A DNA stretch of 64,000 nucleotides, from the NCBI RefSeq assembly GCF_014397245.1, contig NZ_JACLHY010000002.1:1-64000 (forward strand). The letters are read 5' to 3'. The translations under genes and the position numbers were made by a program. Positions 18,684-30,220 of this stretch are shown here, in pieces. Source of the stretch: Arenibacter arenosicollis (GTDB lineage Bacteria; Bacteroidota; Bacteroidia; Flavobacteriales; Flavobacteriaceae). The notes beneath the pieces are model-generated. The model searched no databases, was not told the DNA's origin, and worked only from the letters and a program-made list of their open reading frames with translations. Positions within the stretch are counted from its first letter, which is position 1, and the number at the start of each line of letters is the position of its first letter.

Positions 18684-19931
18684 ATGAATCGCAAAATACA
18701 TTGGGCAGTATTTATAAATAACAATTCCCAAAAAGATAAGTTCATAAAAAAATTATTGGAGGGGCCACTTCCAGAAGGATTTGAAGGCCTTAAAGATTTA
18801 AAGGGAGCCCTATTTTCCAAAACTTCCTTAAATGAGTATATAGACGAAGAGGAAAGGCATGGCATCAAGATAATTAATCAGAATGCACAGCAAAGCTTAA
18901 AGTCCATGTCCAGCGGAGAACAAAAAAAGGCGCTATTGAAATATATCTTTCATTTAAAGCCAGATTTTATTGTTTTGGACAATCCCTTCGACAATTTGGA
19001 CAAAGACTCCCAAAAGGACTTAAAAGCCTCCCTAAATCTTATTTCCAAGAGCGCATTTATTATCCAACTAATTAGCAGAAAAGCCGATTTACTACCTTTT
19101 ATAACCCATAGGATGATTTTGGATAAATCCACAATAAAACCTATTTCCAATGGTTTAACCGAAGTTAAAAAGGGCACTACATCACTAAATTCTTCCTTTT
19201 CGGGTAGAATACCAAGGCCCATTATACCTACGGATTATGAAGAATCCGTTTTAATAGATTGCCGGGACATAAGCGTGGCCTATGGGGATAAAAATATTCT
19301 GAACAATATTAATTGGACCATAAGAAAAGGTGAATTCTGGCAACTTATAGGACAAAATGGAAGTGGAAAATCAACGTTATTATCCATGATTACAGGCGAC
19401 AACCATAAAGGATACGGACAGGAACTTTACCTTTTTGGCCAACAAAAGGGAACTGGGGAAAGTGTTTGGGATATAAAAAAAAGAATTGGATATTACACCC
19501 CTTCCATGACCGACAAGTTTTCGGGTCTGCATTCCGCCCTGAACATGGTCATTTCTGGGATGAACGATTCAGTTGGACTCTATTTATTGGCAACAGAAAA
19601 CCAAAGAGCACTTGCCAAAGAATGGTTGCTTATTTTGGATATGTGGCACCTAAGGGATGTTTATTTCGCCGACCTATCAACGGGCCAACAACGTATGATC
19701 ATGACAGCCAGGGCCATGATAAAACATCCACCATTACTAATTTTGGATGAACCAACAGCAGGTCTGGATGATGAAAGCGCCATGCTTTTTATATCTCTTG
19801 TAAATAAAATAGCCAGGGAAAGCAAAACCGCCATCGTTTTTGTATCCCATAGGAAAGAACCCGGATTGGAACCCAAATATATCTACGAATTAAAAATGTC
19901 CCCCGAAGGTTCCATTGGAAAAATGATATAA
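18684..19931 (+). CDS. ModF-like double ABC ATPase with degenerate first domain
   Basis: This 415-aa protein has two ABC ATPase units and no membrane segments. The second unit (about 190-415) is complete: Walker A GQNGSGKST, signature LSTGQQR, Walker B LLILDEPTAGLD and the switch His in VFVSHR. The first unit (about 1-160) has lost Walker A, but keeps a signature-like SSGEQKK and a Walker B-like FIVLDNPFDNLD. The arrangement resembles ModF/PhrA proteins, named for molybdate transport loci but without proven transport function. No permease or binding protein gene is adjacent. A bidirectional terminator follows at once. Confidence 0.85.
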   Translation: MNRKIHWAVFINNNSQKDKFIKKLLEGPLPEGFEGLKDLKGALFSKTSLNEYIDEEERHGIKIINQNAQQSLKSMSSGEQKKALLKYIFHLKPDFIVLDNPFDNLDKDSQKDLKASLNLISKSAFIIQLISRKADLLPFITHRMILDKSTIKPISNGLTEVKKGTTSLNSSFSGRIPRPIIPTDYEESVLIDCRDISVAYGDKNILNNINWTIRKGEFWQLIGQNGSGKSTLLSMITGDNHKGYGQELYLFGQQKGTGESVWDIKKRIGYYTPSMTDKFSGLHSALNMVISGMNDSVGLYLLATENQRALAKEWLLILDMWHLRDVYFADLSTGQQRMIMTARAMIKHPPLLILDEPTAGLDDESAMLFISLVNKIARESKTAIVFVSHRKEPGLEPKYIYELKMSPEGSIGKMI

Positions 19932-19961
19932 AAAAAGGCCGCTGAACAGCGGCCTTTTTTA
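19931..19961. terminator. bidirectional terminator between ABC gene and secDF
   Basis: The stem AAAAAAAGGCCGCTG pairs with CAGCGGCCTTTTTT with a 2-nt loop. It separates two convergent genes. Confidence 0.92.
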
Positions 19962-19981
19962 TATTGTGATTGGTAGGTCAC

Positions 19982-22948
19982 TTATTTTTCCTCTTCACCA
20001 ATTTGTGTTTTTCCTTTCAATGTATCGAACATAACAGGAGTTGCAATGAACAAAGATGAATAGGTACCTACAAGGACACCAATAATCATCGCGAACATAA
20101 ATCCTCTTAAGGATTCACCTCCAAAAATGAATATCGCCAACAATACCACTAAGGTAGTCATGGAGGTATTCAAGGTTCTACTTAAGGTACTGTTCAAGGC
20201 CAAGTTGGTATTCTCCCCTGCTTTCCATCCTTTCTCGGCAATAATTTCCCTAATACGGTCGAATACTACCACCGTATCATTCAATGAATAACCGATTACC
20301 GTTAATATTGCGGCGATGAAGGCCTGATCAATCTCCATATTAAAAGGCATTAGTTTACCAAAGATGGAGAACACGCCCAATACGATCAATATATCATGGA
20401 ATACAGCTGCAACCGCACCTAAGGAGAACTGCCATCTACGGAACCTTAAAAGAATATAAAGGAATACCACCGCCAAAGAACCAATAATGGCCAAGAAGGC
20501 ATTCTTTTTAATATCATCCGCTATGGTTGGACCCACTTTAACAGATTGAAGGATTCCTATGGATTTTTCACCACTACCGATGGTAAAATTCTCAAAACTG
20601 GTACCATCCGGCAAATATTTCTGAAGGGAAGTATAAAGCTTATTTTGTATTTCGTTATCTACTTCTATTCCCTCCACATCCACTTTATAAGGAGTAGTAA
20701 TTTTTATTTGATTGGCCTCTCCATATGTTTTAACATTGGTACCACTTCCGAAAACAGTATTTAACTCAGAAGCAATCTCGGATGGATTCACCATTTTCTC
20801 AAATCTTACCGTGTAAGAACGACCTCCAACAAAATCGACACCTTGTTGTAAACCTTGGGTAAATAATGAAAAGAGACCTATACCCACCAAAACAGAAGAA
20901 GCTATATAAGCAATCTTTCTCTTGGATAAGAAATCGATACTGATATTCTTGAACAGGTTCTTGGTCATTGTAGTTGAGAAATCCAATTTTCTTCCTTTTC
21001 CGCTAACATACCAATCAACCAAAAGTCTAGTAATAAATATAGCAGTAAACAATGAGGTAACAATACCTATTAATAAAGTAGTGGCAAAACCTTTAATGGG
21101 TCCAGAACCAAAAACAAATAATATAAGCGCCGTTAAACCAGTTGTGATGTTGGCATCCAAGATAGAGGAAAGTGCATTTCCAAAACCATCTGCAATAGCC
21201 TGACTCTGTCCTTTACCTTTTGCCAATTCCTCCTTGATACGTTCAAAAATAAGTACGTTGGCATCGACCGACATACCTATGGTCAATACAATACCGGCAA
21301 TTCCCGGTAGGGTTAATACCGCATTTAAGCTAACCAATACTCCAAAAATCAACAAGATATTTAGAAGCAGGGCCATATCTGCAAAAATCCCCGCTTTACC
21401 GTAGTAAAAAACCATCCATACCAATACAATAGCCATTGCAATCATAAAGGAAAAGAATCCACTGCTGATGGCTTCCTGTCCTAAGGAAGGTCCTACAATT
21501 TCAGATTGAATGATTTCGGCAGAAGCAGGTAATTTACCAGCTCTTAAGACGTTGGCAATATCCTTGGTCTCATTAATGGTAAAAGTTCCTGTAATCTCTG
21601 AACGACCACCAGAAATTGGTCCTGAAGAAACTCCAGGAGCAGTATATACCTTATTATCCAAAACAATGGCTATACCAGTCTGATTATTAAAAGCATCACC
21701 GGTTAATTTCTCCCATTCCTTTGCCCCTTTGGTATTCATGGTCATTGAAACCGCAGGTTTGTTATATTGATCAAAAGTATCCGAAGCATCGGAAACAACA
21801 TCTCCACTGATTCTTGGAGTATTGTCCCTGTTTGATTTCAAGGCATATAATTCAACAACTTCCGAACCTTCAGTTGGACGTTCCCATACAAATTTAACGA
21901 ACTGTATATCTGCCGGAATTAAACGACGGATTTCTTTCATTCTAAGGTATTCCCCTATTTTAGCAGTATCCTGAATAGCTGCACTAACCAATGCATTTCC
22001 GTTAGGGTTTGCTGGTATCAACAAACTAAACAAAGGATTAACATCTTGGGAAAAGTCCAATGAATCTTGGGCAACATCGGACAACAAGGAATCCAATTCC
22101 GATTCCGGCTTTACTGCCGCTTCGGGTTTCTGTACCTCGACCAAAGTCTTTAATCTTTCATTGGCCGCCTGAATAAAAGAGCTTAAACTAGGATTACTTT
22201 GCTTATAAGTTTCCCAAAACTCCAATTGAGCGGTACTGGATAATAGATCCTGCGCACGTCCAATATCCCTTGCACCGGGCAATTCGACCAAAATACGACC
22301 AGAATTTCCTTCACGCTGAATATTGGGCTGAGTAACACCAAAACCATCTATACGCTCACGAAGTACTTCAAAAGCAGAAACAATAGACTCATCGATCTTT
22401 GTTCTAATGATTGGTTTTACCTGATCATCGGTCATTTGAAAATTAATGACATCACTAAGACCTTTATTTGCAAATATATCAGGTGAAGCCAATTTGGTAT
22501 CTCCCTTTATCTTATCAAAAGATTCAAAAAACAAATCTATATAGGTTGCATCACTACTTTTAGAAGCGTTATCGGCATCTGCCAAGGCTTTGTTGAAAAC
22601 CGGGTTCTTTGTATTGTTGGCAAGACCTTTTAAAATGTCCTTGATAGATATTTGAAGGGTAACATTTATACCGCCTTTTAAATCCAGACCTTTATTTAGT
22701 TCCTTTTTCTTGGCTTCATCATAAGTGGTAAATCCTAAAATGGAATTACCTCCTATAGAGTCTAAATATTTTGCTTCCAGCGCCTCCCTTTTCTCAAGGT
22801 AATCTTCTTCAGATTCTGAAATTTTGTTCGTAGCAAAGACAGTTGCATCCTTTTCTACTTTATTGGTGATAAAAGTGTAGGATAGCTGATAAATACTAAC
22901 TAGCCCAAACAAAAAAGCGAAAAGCTTTATAAGTCCTTTATTTTGCAT
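19982..22948 (-). CDS. secDF: fused protein translocase SecDF
   Basis: This 988-aa inner-membrane protein uses the proton gradient to pull exported proteins from the Sec channel. The SecD half (about 1-640) has a periplasmic P1 region with DLKGGINVTLQISI and the TM segment with SVDANVLIFERIKEE. The SecF half (about 660-988) has GVDFVGGRSYTVRF and the matching SLNDTVVVFDRIRE. Fusion of SecD and SecF is normal in Bacteroidota. A matched promoter lies at 22988-23018. Confidence 0.97.
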   Translation of the reverse strand: MQNKGLIKLFAFLFGLVSIYQLSYTFITNKVEKDATVFATNKISESEEDYLEKREALEAKYLDSIGGNSILGFTTYDEAKKKELNKGLDLKGGINVTLQISIKDILKGLANNTKNPVFNKALADADNASKSSDATYIDLFFESFDKIKGDTKLASPDIFANKGLSDVINFQMTDDQVKPIIRTKIDESIVSAFEVLRERIDGFGVTQPNIQREGNSGRILVELPGARDIGRAQDLLSSTAQLEFWETYKQSNPSLSSFIQAANERLKTLVEVQKPEAAVKPESELDSLLSDVAQDSLDFSQDVNPLFSLLIPANPNGNALVSAAIQDTAKIGEYLRMKEIRRLIPADIQFVKFVWERPTEGSEVVELYALKSNRDNTPRISGDVVSDASDTFDQYNKPAVSMTMNTKGAKEWEKLTGDAFNNQTGIAIVLDNKVYTAPGVSSGPISGGRSEITGTFTINETKDIANVLRAGKLPASAEIIQSEIVGPSLGQEAISSGFFSFMIAMAIVLVWMVFYYGKAGIFADMALLLNILLIFGVLVSLNAVLTLPGIAGIVLTIGMSVDANVLIFERIKEELAKGKGQSQAIADGFGNALSSILDANITTGLTALILFVFGSGPIKGFATTLLIGIVTSLFTAIFITRLLVDWYVSGKGRKLDFSTTMTKNLFKNISIDFLSKRKIAYIASSVLVGIGLFSLFTQGLQQGVDFVGGRSYTVRFEKMVNPSEIASELNTVFGSGTNVKTYGEANQIKITTPYKVDVEGIEVDNEIQNKLYTSLQKYLPDGTSFENFTIGSGEKSIGILQSVKVGPTIADDIKKNAFLAIIGSLAVVFLYILLRFRRWQFSLGAVAAVFHDILIVLGVFSIFGKLMPFNMEIDQAFIAAILTVIGYSLNDTVVVFDRIREIIAEKGWKAGENTNLALNSTLSRTLNTSMTTLVVLLAIFIFGGESLRGFMFAMIIGVLVGTYSSLFIATPVMFDTLKGKTQIGEEEK

Positions 22949-22987
22949 TGGTTATATTATTTTAAAATGGTATTCTTAAATAGCGTG

Positions 22988-23018
22988 CAAATATATTATT
23001 TCCCATAGGAACTAACAA
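22988..23018 (-). promoter_or_regulatory. secDF promoter
   Basis: The minus strand has TTG (23016-23018), 20 nt, then TATATTTG (22988-22995). It lies 40 nt before the secDF start. Confidence 0.55.
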
Positions 23019-23042
23019 TATATTTATCAGTTTTATAAAATG

Positions 23043-23095
23043 AGGGCATCCGCCCCGTTCCGATGTTACTCGGAAACAAATGGGACGGATGCCCT
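23043..23095 (-). terminator. long hairpin downstream of mdh
   Basis: The 10-bp stem AGGGCATCCG/CGGATGCCCT encloses an inner GTTCCGA/TCGGAAC stem. It is placed to end mdh transcription before the secDF promoter. There is no long T run, so termination strength is uncertain. Confidence 0.6.
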
Positions 23096-23118
23096 AAATA
23101 TTTGTCAACCCCAATGAA

Positions 23119-24045
23119 TTATAGGGCCAATAAGCTATTTGTCTTTCTTACACCTTCTGCACTTTCTTTCATTTTTGCTTTTTCAGCATCGGCCAAATCT
23201 ATTTTTACAATTTTTTCGATACCATTTTTACCCAAAAGTACCGGAACACCTATACAAATATCATTTAAACCGTACTCACCTTCCAGGAAAGCAGAGCATG
23301 GGAACATCTTCTTTTGATCGCAAGCAATAGCCTGTACCATAGAAGAAACAGCTGCACCCGGCGCATACCAAGCACTTGTACCCAACAATTTAGTAAGGGT
23401 AGCCCCACCTACTTTGGTATCCTCAGAAACTTGGGCCAATCGATCTTCCGACAAAAATTCGGATACCTTAATACTATTTCTTGTGGCATGGGCCGTAAGA
23501 GGTACCATTCCAGTATCACTATGACCGCCAATTACCATACCATCTACATCGGAAATAGGAGCCTCCAATGCTTCGGCCAATCTGTATTTAAACCTTGCGC
23601 TATCCAAAGCACCACCCATACCTATAATTCTATTCTTTGGTAAATCGGTAGTTTTGTGCACCAAATATGTCATGGTATCCATTGGATTACTAACTACAAT
23701 AAGAATTACATTAGGAGAATGTTCAATTAAATTTGAAGATACCGTTTTTACAATACCCGCGTTTATTCCGATCAACTCCTCACGCGTCATTCCGGGCTTA
23801 CGAGGAATACCTGATGTAATAATAGCCACGTCGCTTCCAGCGGTCTTACTATAATCATTTGTGACTCCTGTTATTTTGGTATCAAAACCATTCAATGAAG
23901 CTGTTTGCATTAAATCCATGGCCTTACCTTCAGCAAAACCTTCCTTAATATCCAACACAACTACTTCTGATGCAAAATTCTTTATAGCAATGTACTCTGC
24001 ACAACTTGCGCCAACAGCACCTGCCCCAACAACGGTAACTTTCAT
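23119..24045 (-). CDS. mdh: malate dehydrogenase
   Basis: This 308-aa NAD-dependent enzyme interconverts malate and oxaloacetate in the TCA cycle. It begins with the Rossmann motif VVGAGAVGASCAE. The substrate-binding arginine loop is IPRKPGMTREEL (about 79-90) and the catalytic histidine is in GGHSDTGMVP (about 174). It belongs to the LDH-like MDH group usual in Bacteroidota. A promoter is suggested at 24077-24103. Confidence 0.97.
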   Translation of the reverse strand: MKVTVVGAGAVGASCAEYIAIKNFASEVVVLDIKEGFAEGKAMDLMQTASLNGFDTKITGVTNDYSKTAGSDVAIITSGIPRKPGMTREELIGINAGIVKTVSSNLIEHSPNVILIVVSNPMDTMTYLVHKTTDLPKNRIIGMGGALDSARFKYRLAEALEAPISDVDGMVIGGHSDTGMVPLTAHATRNSIKVSEFLSEDRLAQVSEDTKVGGATLTKLLGTSAWYAPGAAVSSMVQAIACDQKKMFPCSAFLEGEYGLNDICIGVPVLLGKNGIEKIVKIDLADAEKAKMKESAEGVRKTNSLLAL

Positions 24046-24076
24046 TATAAGGTTATTTTAAGTTAAATTTTATGCC

Positions 24077-24103
24077 CAAAAATACTGAATTTTAACAGAA
24101 CAA
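24077..24103 (-). promoter_or_regulatory. mdh promoter
   Basis: The minus strand has TATTTTTG (24077-24084) with TTG 16 nt further upstream (24101-24103), slightly short of the usual spacing. The rest of the 298-bp divergent spacer to 24343 shows nothing else. Confidence 0.45.
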
Positions 24104-24343
24104 TACCACCATATGCTTAGAAACCACCTAATTTTTATTAGAAGTTAGATTTTATCAATTTTTCTTAAGGGTGTACAAAATTGAATGGCCAAATGTGGTC
24201 TTTACCATTTTATACTGAACGTAATAAAAAGACCTTTTATCGAAAAAAGTTAAAATACTGTTCCATACATCGAATTTATACAATAGATAGTTAAGGGTAG
24301 GCGTTCAATACTAAGTACCAAATCTTAAGAAAAATCCTACAAA

Positions 24344-24712
24344 ATGAAAAAAGTATTTTCATTCTTTGCAATACTTGGCATCCTACTTGCCAGCAATTGC
24401 ACTAGAATTACAGAGAACAATGACCCGGTCATTGGGATATGGTCCCATCTCTCGACAGATGGTGGCACCACCCAAAAACAGACCCTTAGACAGGAGTGGA
24501 TTTTTAACGATGCCTATTTAGGTAGATACCACACCTATCAGAACAAAAAGCTAACTATTATTTCTGATTTTAAATGGGTTCGGAAAGACAGCCTATACAT
24601 TATCTCCTATCCTGGTTTGGAAAAAGAAGAGGATGTAGTACTTATGACCGAGTCTGAAAACGGAATAATACTGGCCGACAACGAAGGCAACGTTTTGGCA
24701 ATTAGGGAATAA
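24344..24712 (+). CDS. small lipoprotein of unknown function
   Basis: This 122-aa protein has a lipoprotein signal (lipobox ASNC at about residue 19). A compact beta-rich region follows (DPVIGIWSHLS, EWIFNDAYLGRYHTY, DFKWVRKDSLYII, GNVLAI) that looks like a lipocalin-like lipoprotein fold of the Bacteroidota type. No function is recognised. It is a single gene that converges on the DUF6588 gene at a shared terminator. Confidence 0.8.
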   Translation: MKKVFSFFAILGILLASNCTRITENNDPVIGIWSHLSTDGGTTQKQTLRQEWIFNDAYLGRYHTYQNKKLTIISDFKWVRKDSLYIISYPGLEKEEDVVLMTESENGIILADNEGNVLAIRE

Positions 24713-24721
24713 AAAACAAAG

Positions 24722-24755
24722 GGTAAATTTTGGATTTATCTAAATCCAAAATTTA
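24722..24755. terminator. bidirectional terminator overlapping the DUF6588 stop codon
   Basis: A near-perfect palindrome (TAAATTTTGGATTTA-TC and its complement) has A+T-rich arms. The right arm contains the last codons and stop of the minus-strand gene. Confidence 0.75.
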
Positions 24756-25746
24756 CTCCTATGGTAAGGTTATTAAATTCGGCCAATGAATAATCGGCAT
24801 GCAGCCTGAAGAATCCAAGTTTTAACTTGGCCCCCACAGTTCCCGAGACTCCACTTGCCTTTCTGGTCAAAGAAAAAGGATCTACATAGGTTTCTTGAAA
24901 AGGACCTGATTGCACTCTATATGTCCCTAAAACATCTGTCGTAGATTTTCCGGATACATATCCAACACCTCCATAAAAATTAATTACAGGAAGTTTAGTG
25001 GAGGCAATTGCCTGAAATGTTAAAACATTCATATCAACATCTATCTTCTGATCACTACCGTCAACAATATTACTATTGGTAAAATCGTAGGTAGCGTTCA
25101 ATTGGGTAAAACCAATAACCCCAGAAAGTGCAACTGGTAATATTTTATCGGCAGGCAACAATTTAGAAAAATCATATTGAAGGCCTACTCCATATAATCC
25201 AATAGCAACATCATCCGTATCTATTTTAGGCAAAAACCTTGCCTTAACCTCCAACCCTTTTATTAATCCCACACTTACCTGCAAAAAAGCAGTAGGTATA
25301 AAATTAATGTTTTCAGAAGCTAGTCCCGTCGGCAATTCAAATTCTTCCCGTGTAGTAAGAGGACCAACTTCCCCTTCCACAAAGACACGTATGCCTTCCA
25401 AATCCCCCAAAGCGGTTGATACTGGCTTGGAACTGCTACCATCTACGAATTGAAGATTTTCATAGTCGGCCGTATTCAATACAAAGGACTTTTTATCCTC
25501 CTTATTCTTAAACGAAGTCATATTTCCTATAACCGAAATCTCAAAACCCCCTAAAGGTTTTGAATCCGCAGAATTGTACCAACCGTTGGCCAAACTATAG
25601 ATTGCACCTTCCGATACAGGTCCGAAATAATTATCGGAAAATTTTTCCGCATCATTAATCCCTGCTGCAAATAATTCATTCACATTGGATTGCGAATATC
25701 CAATTGCACTTAAAAACAAAATACCTGTCAAAAATAAATACTTCAT
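24736..25746 (-). CDS. DUF6588-family outer-membrane-like protein
   Basis: This 336-aa protein has a signal peptide (about 1-18, ending GYSQS). A beta-rich body ends in an aromatic strand (LTIGVNFGFR), as expected of an outer-membrane barrel. The YSLANGWYNSADSKPLGGFEISV segment near residue 50 is typical of DUF6588. The function of the family is not known. It is transcribed after gyrB, but a strong terminator lies between them, at 25771-25802. Confidence 0.8.
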   Translation of the reverse strand: MKYLFLTGILFLSAIGYSQSNVNELFAAGINDAEKFSDNYFGPVSEGAIYSLANGWYNSADSKPLGGFEISVIGNMTSFKNKEDKKSFVLNTADYENLQFVDGSSSKPVSTALGDLEGIRVFVEGEVGPLTTREEFELPTGLASENINFIPTAFLQVSVGLIKGLEVKARFLPKIDTDDVAIGLYGVGLQYDFSKLLPADKILPVALSGVIGFTQLNATYDFTNSNIVDGSDQKIDVDMNVLTFQAIASTKLPVINFYGGVGYVSGKSTTDVLGTYRVQSGPFQETYVDPFSLTRKASGVSGTVGAKLKLGFFRLHADYSLAEFNNLTIGVNFGFR

Positions 25747-25770
25747 AACTAATAGATTTTGGTTAAAACT

Positions 25771-25802
25771 AAAAAACTCGCACCAGTGGTGCGAGTTTTT
25801 GT
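25771..25802 (-). terminator. gyrB terminator
   Basis: The stem AAAACTCGCACCA pairs with TGGTGCGAGTTTT, with a T run on the minus strand. It lies just after the gyrB stop. Confidence 0.9.
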
Positions 25803-25819
25803 TGTGTAAACACTATTTT

Positions 25820-27790
<1,971 letters not shown>

Positions 27791-27813
27791 TCATTATAAT
27801 TTTAGCAATCCTA

Positions 27814-27845
27814 CAAATATAGGCAATACCCCATGAAATATGGGG
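27814..27845 (-). promoter_or_regulatory. gyrB -7 box with adjacent dyad
   Basis: The minus strand reads TATATTTG at 27814-27821, 39 nt before the gyrB ATG. Immediately upstream is the perfect dyad CCCCAT-GAAAT-ATGGGG (27829-27845), lying where the -33 region should be and in place of a TTG. The dyad may be an operator. Confidence 0.4.
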
Positions 27846-28228
27846 TTGATGGCTAATATTAGTCACTAAGTTATCAACAAAAATTGTGGAAAAATACCAA
27901 TCGATATATAGGTTGCCCAAGAGTGTTCTTCCTGCCTTTGGCGATTTGGCCAGGACAAAGTTAAACAACCTAATAAACTATGAAGCAATTGGAGTAAAAT
28001 CAAAATAAAAAACCCAAAATAAAGCTTGTAATTAGGGTTGCTCAAGTAGCTTGTTATAACATAATAATTGAACCCCTAATTCCCCTACACTAAACATAGT
28101 TGCCCTCTATTTAATATTTCGGCGGAACAGCAATCAGGTTTAAATAACTAAACTTCAATTACCTCTAGCATTTAACAGTAACACAATAACCCAAATACCT
28201 ACCAAGATACCTTAGGATTTCCCTAAAC
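27846..28228. other. intergenic region between gyrB and asnB
   Basis: About 380 A+T-rich bases. A 60-codon open frame on the minus strand (27786-27968) has no start context or family resemblance and overlaps the gyrB promoter. Nothing else was supported. Confidence 0.6.
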
Positions 28229-28259
28229 AAAAGAGGCACCCCTTAAAGAGTGCCTCTTA
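28229..28259 (-). terminator. asnB terminator
   Basis: On the minus strand AAGAGGCAC...GTGCCTCTT is followed by TTGTTT, about 60 nt after the asnB stop. Confidence 0.8.
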
Positions 28260-28317
28260 CGTACTAAATAAACTAAAAACTTAATTAATCGAATTCTTGC
28301 TACCTAATCCTGAAAGA

Positions 28318-29988
28318 TTATTTTACGTAAGCATCCGAATGAACCTTTGAAACAGCCCTACCGGAGGGATCGTTCATGTTTTTAAAGGCCTCATCCCATT
28401 CCAGGGCAATTCTAGTACTACAGGCAACCGATGGCTCCTGTGGCACGCACAGTGCCGCTGCATCTGAAGGGAAATGTTCCTCAAAAATTGAGCGATAATA
28501 AAATTCTTCTTTGGAGGTAGGGGTCTGTAAAGGAAATCTGTATTTGGCATTTGCCAATTGATCATCCGTAACTTCGTTCTTAACAACCTCCTTTAAGGTA
28601 TCTATCCAGCTATAACCAACTCCATCCGAAAATTGTTCCTTTTGTCTCCAGGCAACACTTTCTGGCAACATATCCTCAAATGCCTTTCTCACTACCCATT
28701 TCTCCATACGTTCACCGTTGATCATCTTATCCTGCGGATTGATTCTCATAGCCACGTCCATAAATTCCTTATCCAAAAATGGTACACGCCCTTCTATACC
28801 CCAAGCTGCCAAAGATTTATTGGCCCTTAGGCAATCGTACATATGTAGCTTGTCCAATTTACGGACCGTTTCCTCATGGAATTCCTTGGCATTAGGTGCT
28901 TTATGGAAGTACAAATAACCCCCAAATAATTCATCCGCCCCTTCGCCTGATAAAACCATTTTAATACCCATGGATTTTATTACTCTCGCCATAAGATACA
29001 TTGGTGTGGAGGCCCTAATTGTTGTTATATCATAGGTTTCTAGGTTATAAACTACATCTTTTATCGCATCCAATCCTTCTTGAATTGTAAATTTTATCTC
29101 ATGGTGCACCGTACCGATATGTTTCGCCACCTTTTGTGCCGCTGCCAAATCGGGAGATCCTTCCAAACCAACCGAAAAGGAATGCAATTGTGGCCACCAA
29201 GCATCGGTAGTATCGTCCGATTCAATTCTTTTCTGGGCGTATTTCTTTGCAATGGCAGACGTAACCGAAGAATCCAATCCCCCTGAAAGAAGAACACCAT
29301 AAGGAACATCTGACATTAATTGTCTGTGGACAGCAGCCTCCAAGGCCTCTTTAATAGCCTTAATACTGGTCTCGTTATCCTTTACTGCATCATATTCCAT
29401 CCAATCACGTGAATACCATCTTTTAAATTCCCCATCCTTGCTATGCAAGTAATGCCCCGGAGGAAACAACTGTATTTTGGTACATGTTCCTTCCAACGCT
29501 TTTAATTCGGAAGCCACATAAAAAGTACCATTAACATCCCATCCTATATATAAGGGAATGATTCCCATATGATCTCTAGCGATAAAGTACTCATCTTTTT
29601 CAGCATCATAGATAGCAAAACCAAAGATGCCATTCATCTCATCCAAGAAGTCGACCCCTTTTTTTTGATACAAGGCTAAAATCACTTCACAATCCGATTG
29701 TGTCTGAAAATTATAGGTTCCGTCAAATTGCTTGCGCAACTCTCTATGGTTATAAATTTCACCATTTGCCGCAAGTACTAATTTTTTGTCCTCACTAAAT
29801 AATGGTTGTTTCCCTGATGCTGGGTCAACAATAGACAAACGTTCATGCGCCAAAATAGCCTTATCGTTAGCATATATCCCACTCCAGTCAGGTCCCCTAT
29901 GTCTAATTTTCTTAGACATCTCCAATAATTGAGGCCTTAATACCTCTGTACTCTCCTTTACATCAAATGCACATACAATTCCACACAT
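28318..29988 (-). CDS. asnB: asparagine synthase B (glutamine-hydrolysing)
   Basis: This 556-aa cytoplasmic enzyme makes asparagine from aspartate, glutamine and ATP. Cys2 of MCGIVCAF is the glutaminase nucleophile, and RHRGPD and NGEIYNH belong to the class II amidotransferase domain (about 1-185). The synthetase domain (about 210-520) has the pyrophosphate loop LLSGGLDSS and SGEGADELFGGY. Length matches the bacterial AsnB. It is monocistronic, with its own terminator. Confidence 0.97.
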   Translation of the reverse strand: MCGIVCAFDVKESTEVLRPQLLEMSKKIRHRGPDWSGIYANDKAILAHERLSIVDPASGKQPLFSEDKKLVLAANGEIYNHRELRKQFDGTYNFQTQSDCEVILALYQKKGVDFLDEMNGIFGFAIYDAEKDEYFIARDHMGIIPLYIGWDVNGTFYVASELKALEGTCTKIQLFPPGHYLHSKDGEFKRWYSRDWMEYDAVKDNETSIKAIKEALEAAVHRQLMSDVPYGVLLSGGLDSSVTSAIAKKYAQKRIESDDTTDAWWPQLHSFSVGLEGSPDLAAAQKVAKHIGTVHHEIKFTIQEGLDAIKDVVYNLETYDITTIRASTPMYLMARVIKSMGIKMVLSGEGADELFGGYLYFHKAPNAKEFHEETVRKLDKLHMYDCLRANKSLAAWGIEGRVPFLDKEFMDVAMRINPQDKMINGERMEKWVVRKAFEDMLPESVAWRQKEQFSDGVGYSWIDTLKEVVKNEVTDDQLANAKYRFPLQTPTSKEEFYYRSIFEEHFPSDAAALCVPQEPSVACSTRIALEWDEAFKNMNDPSGRAVSKVHSDAYVK

Positions 29989-30199
29989 ACAATAATATTT
30001 ATGTCAATTTTAAAGCAAATATCAGATTTATATATACATAATAAAATATAAAATACATTATTAATTATAAAATGAAACCTTAAAATCAATTATAATAACA
30101 ATCTATTACCATATAAGGGATTTCACTTACAGCAACCCACTATTTTGTAAGTTGTCCAAAAATTACCGACTTTTAATTCAGAATAAAAGGAATACTACT

Positions 30200-30207
30200 T
30201 AAATTTG
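30200..30207 (+). promoter_or_regulatory. -7 box upstream of the DUF2911 gene
   Basis: TAAATTTG matches TAnnTTTG and lies 13 nt before the ATG. No well-placed -33 TTG was found. Confidence 0.35.
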
Positions 30208-30220
30208 ACAATCTCTAAAA

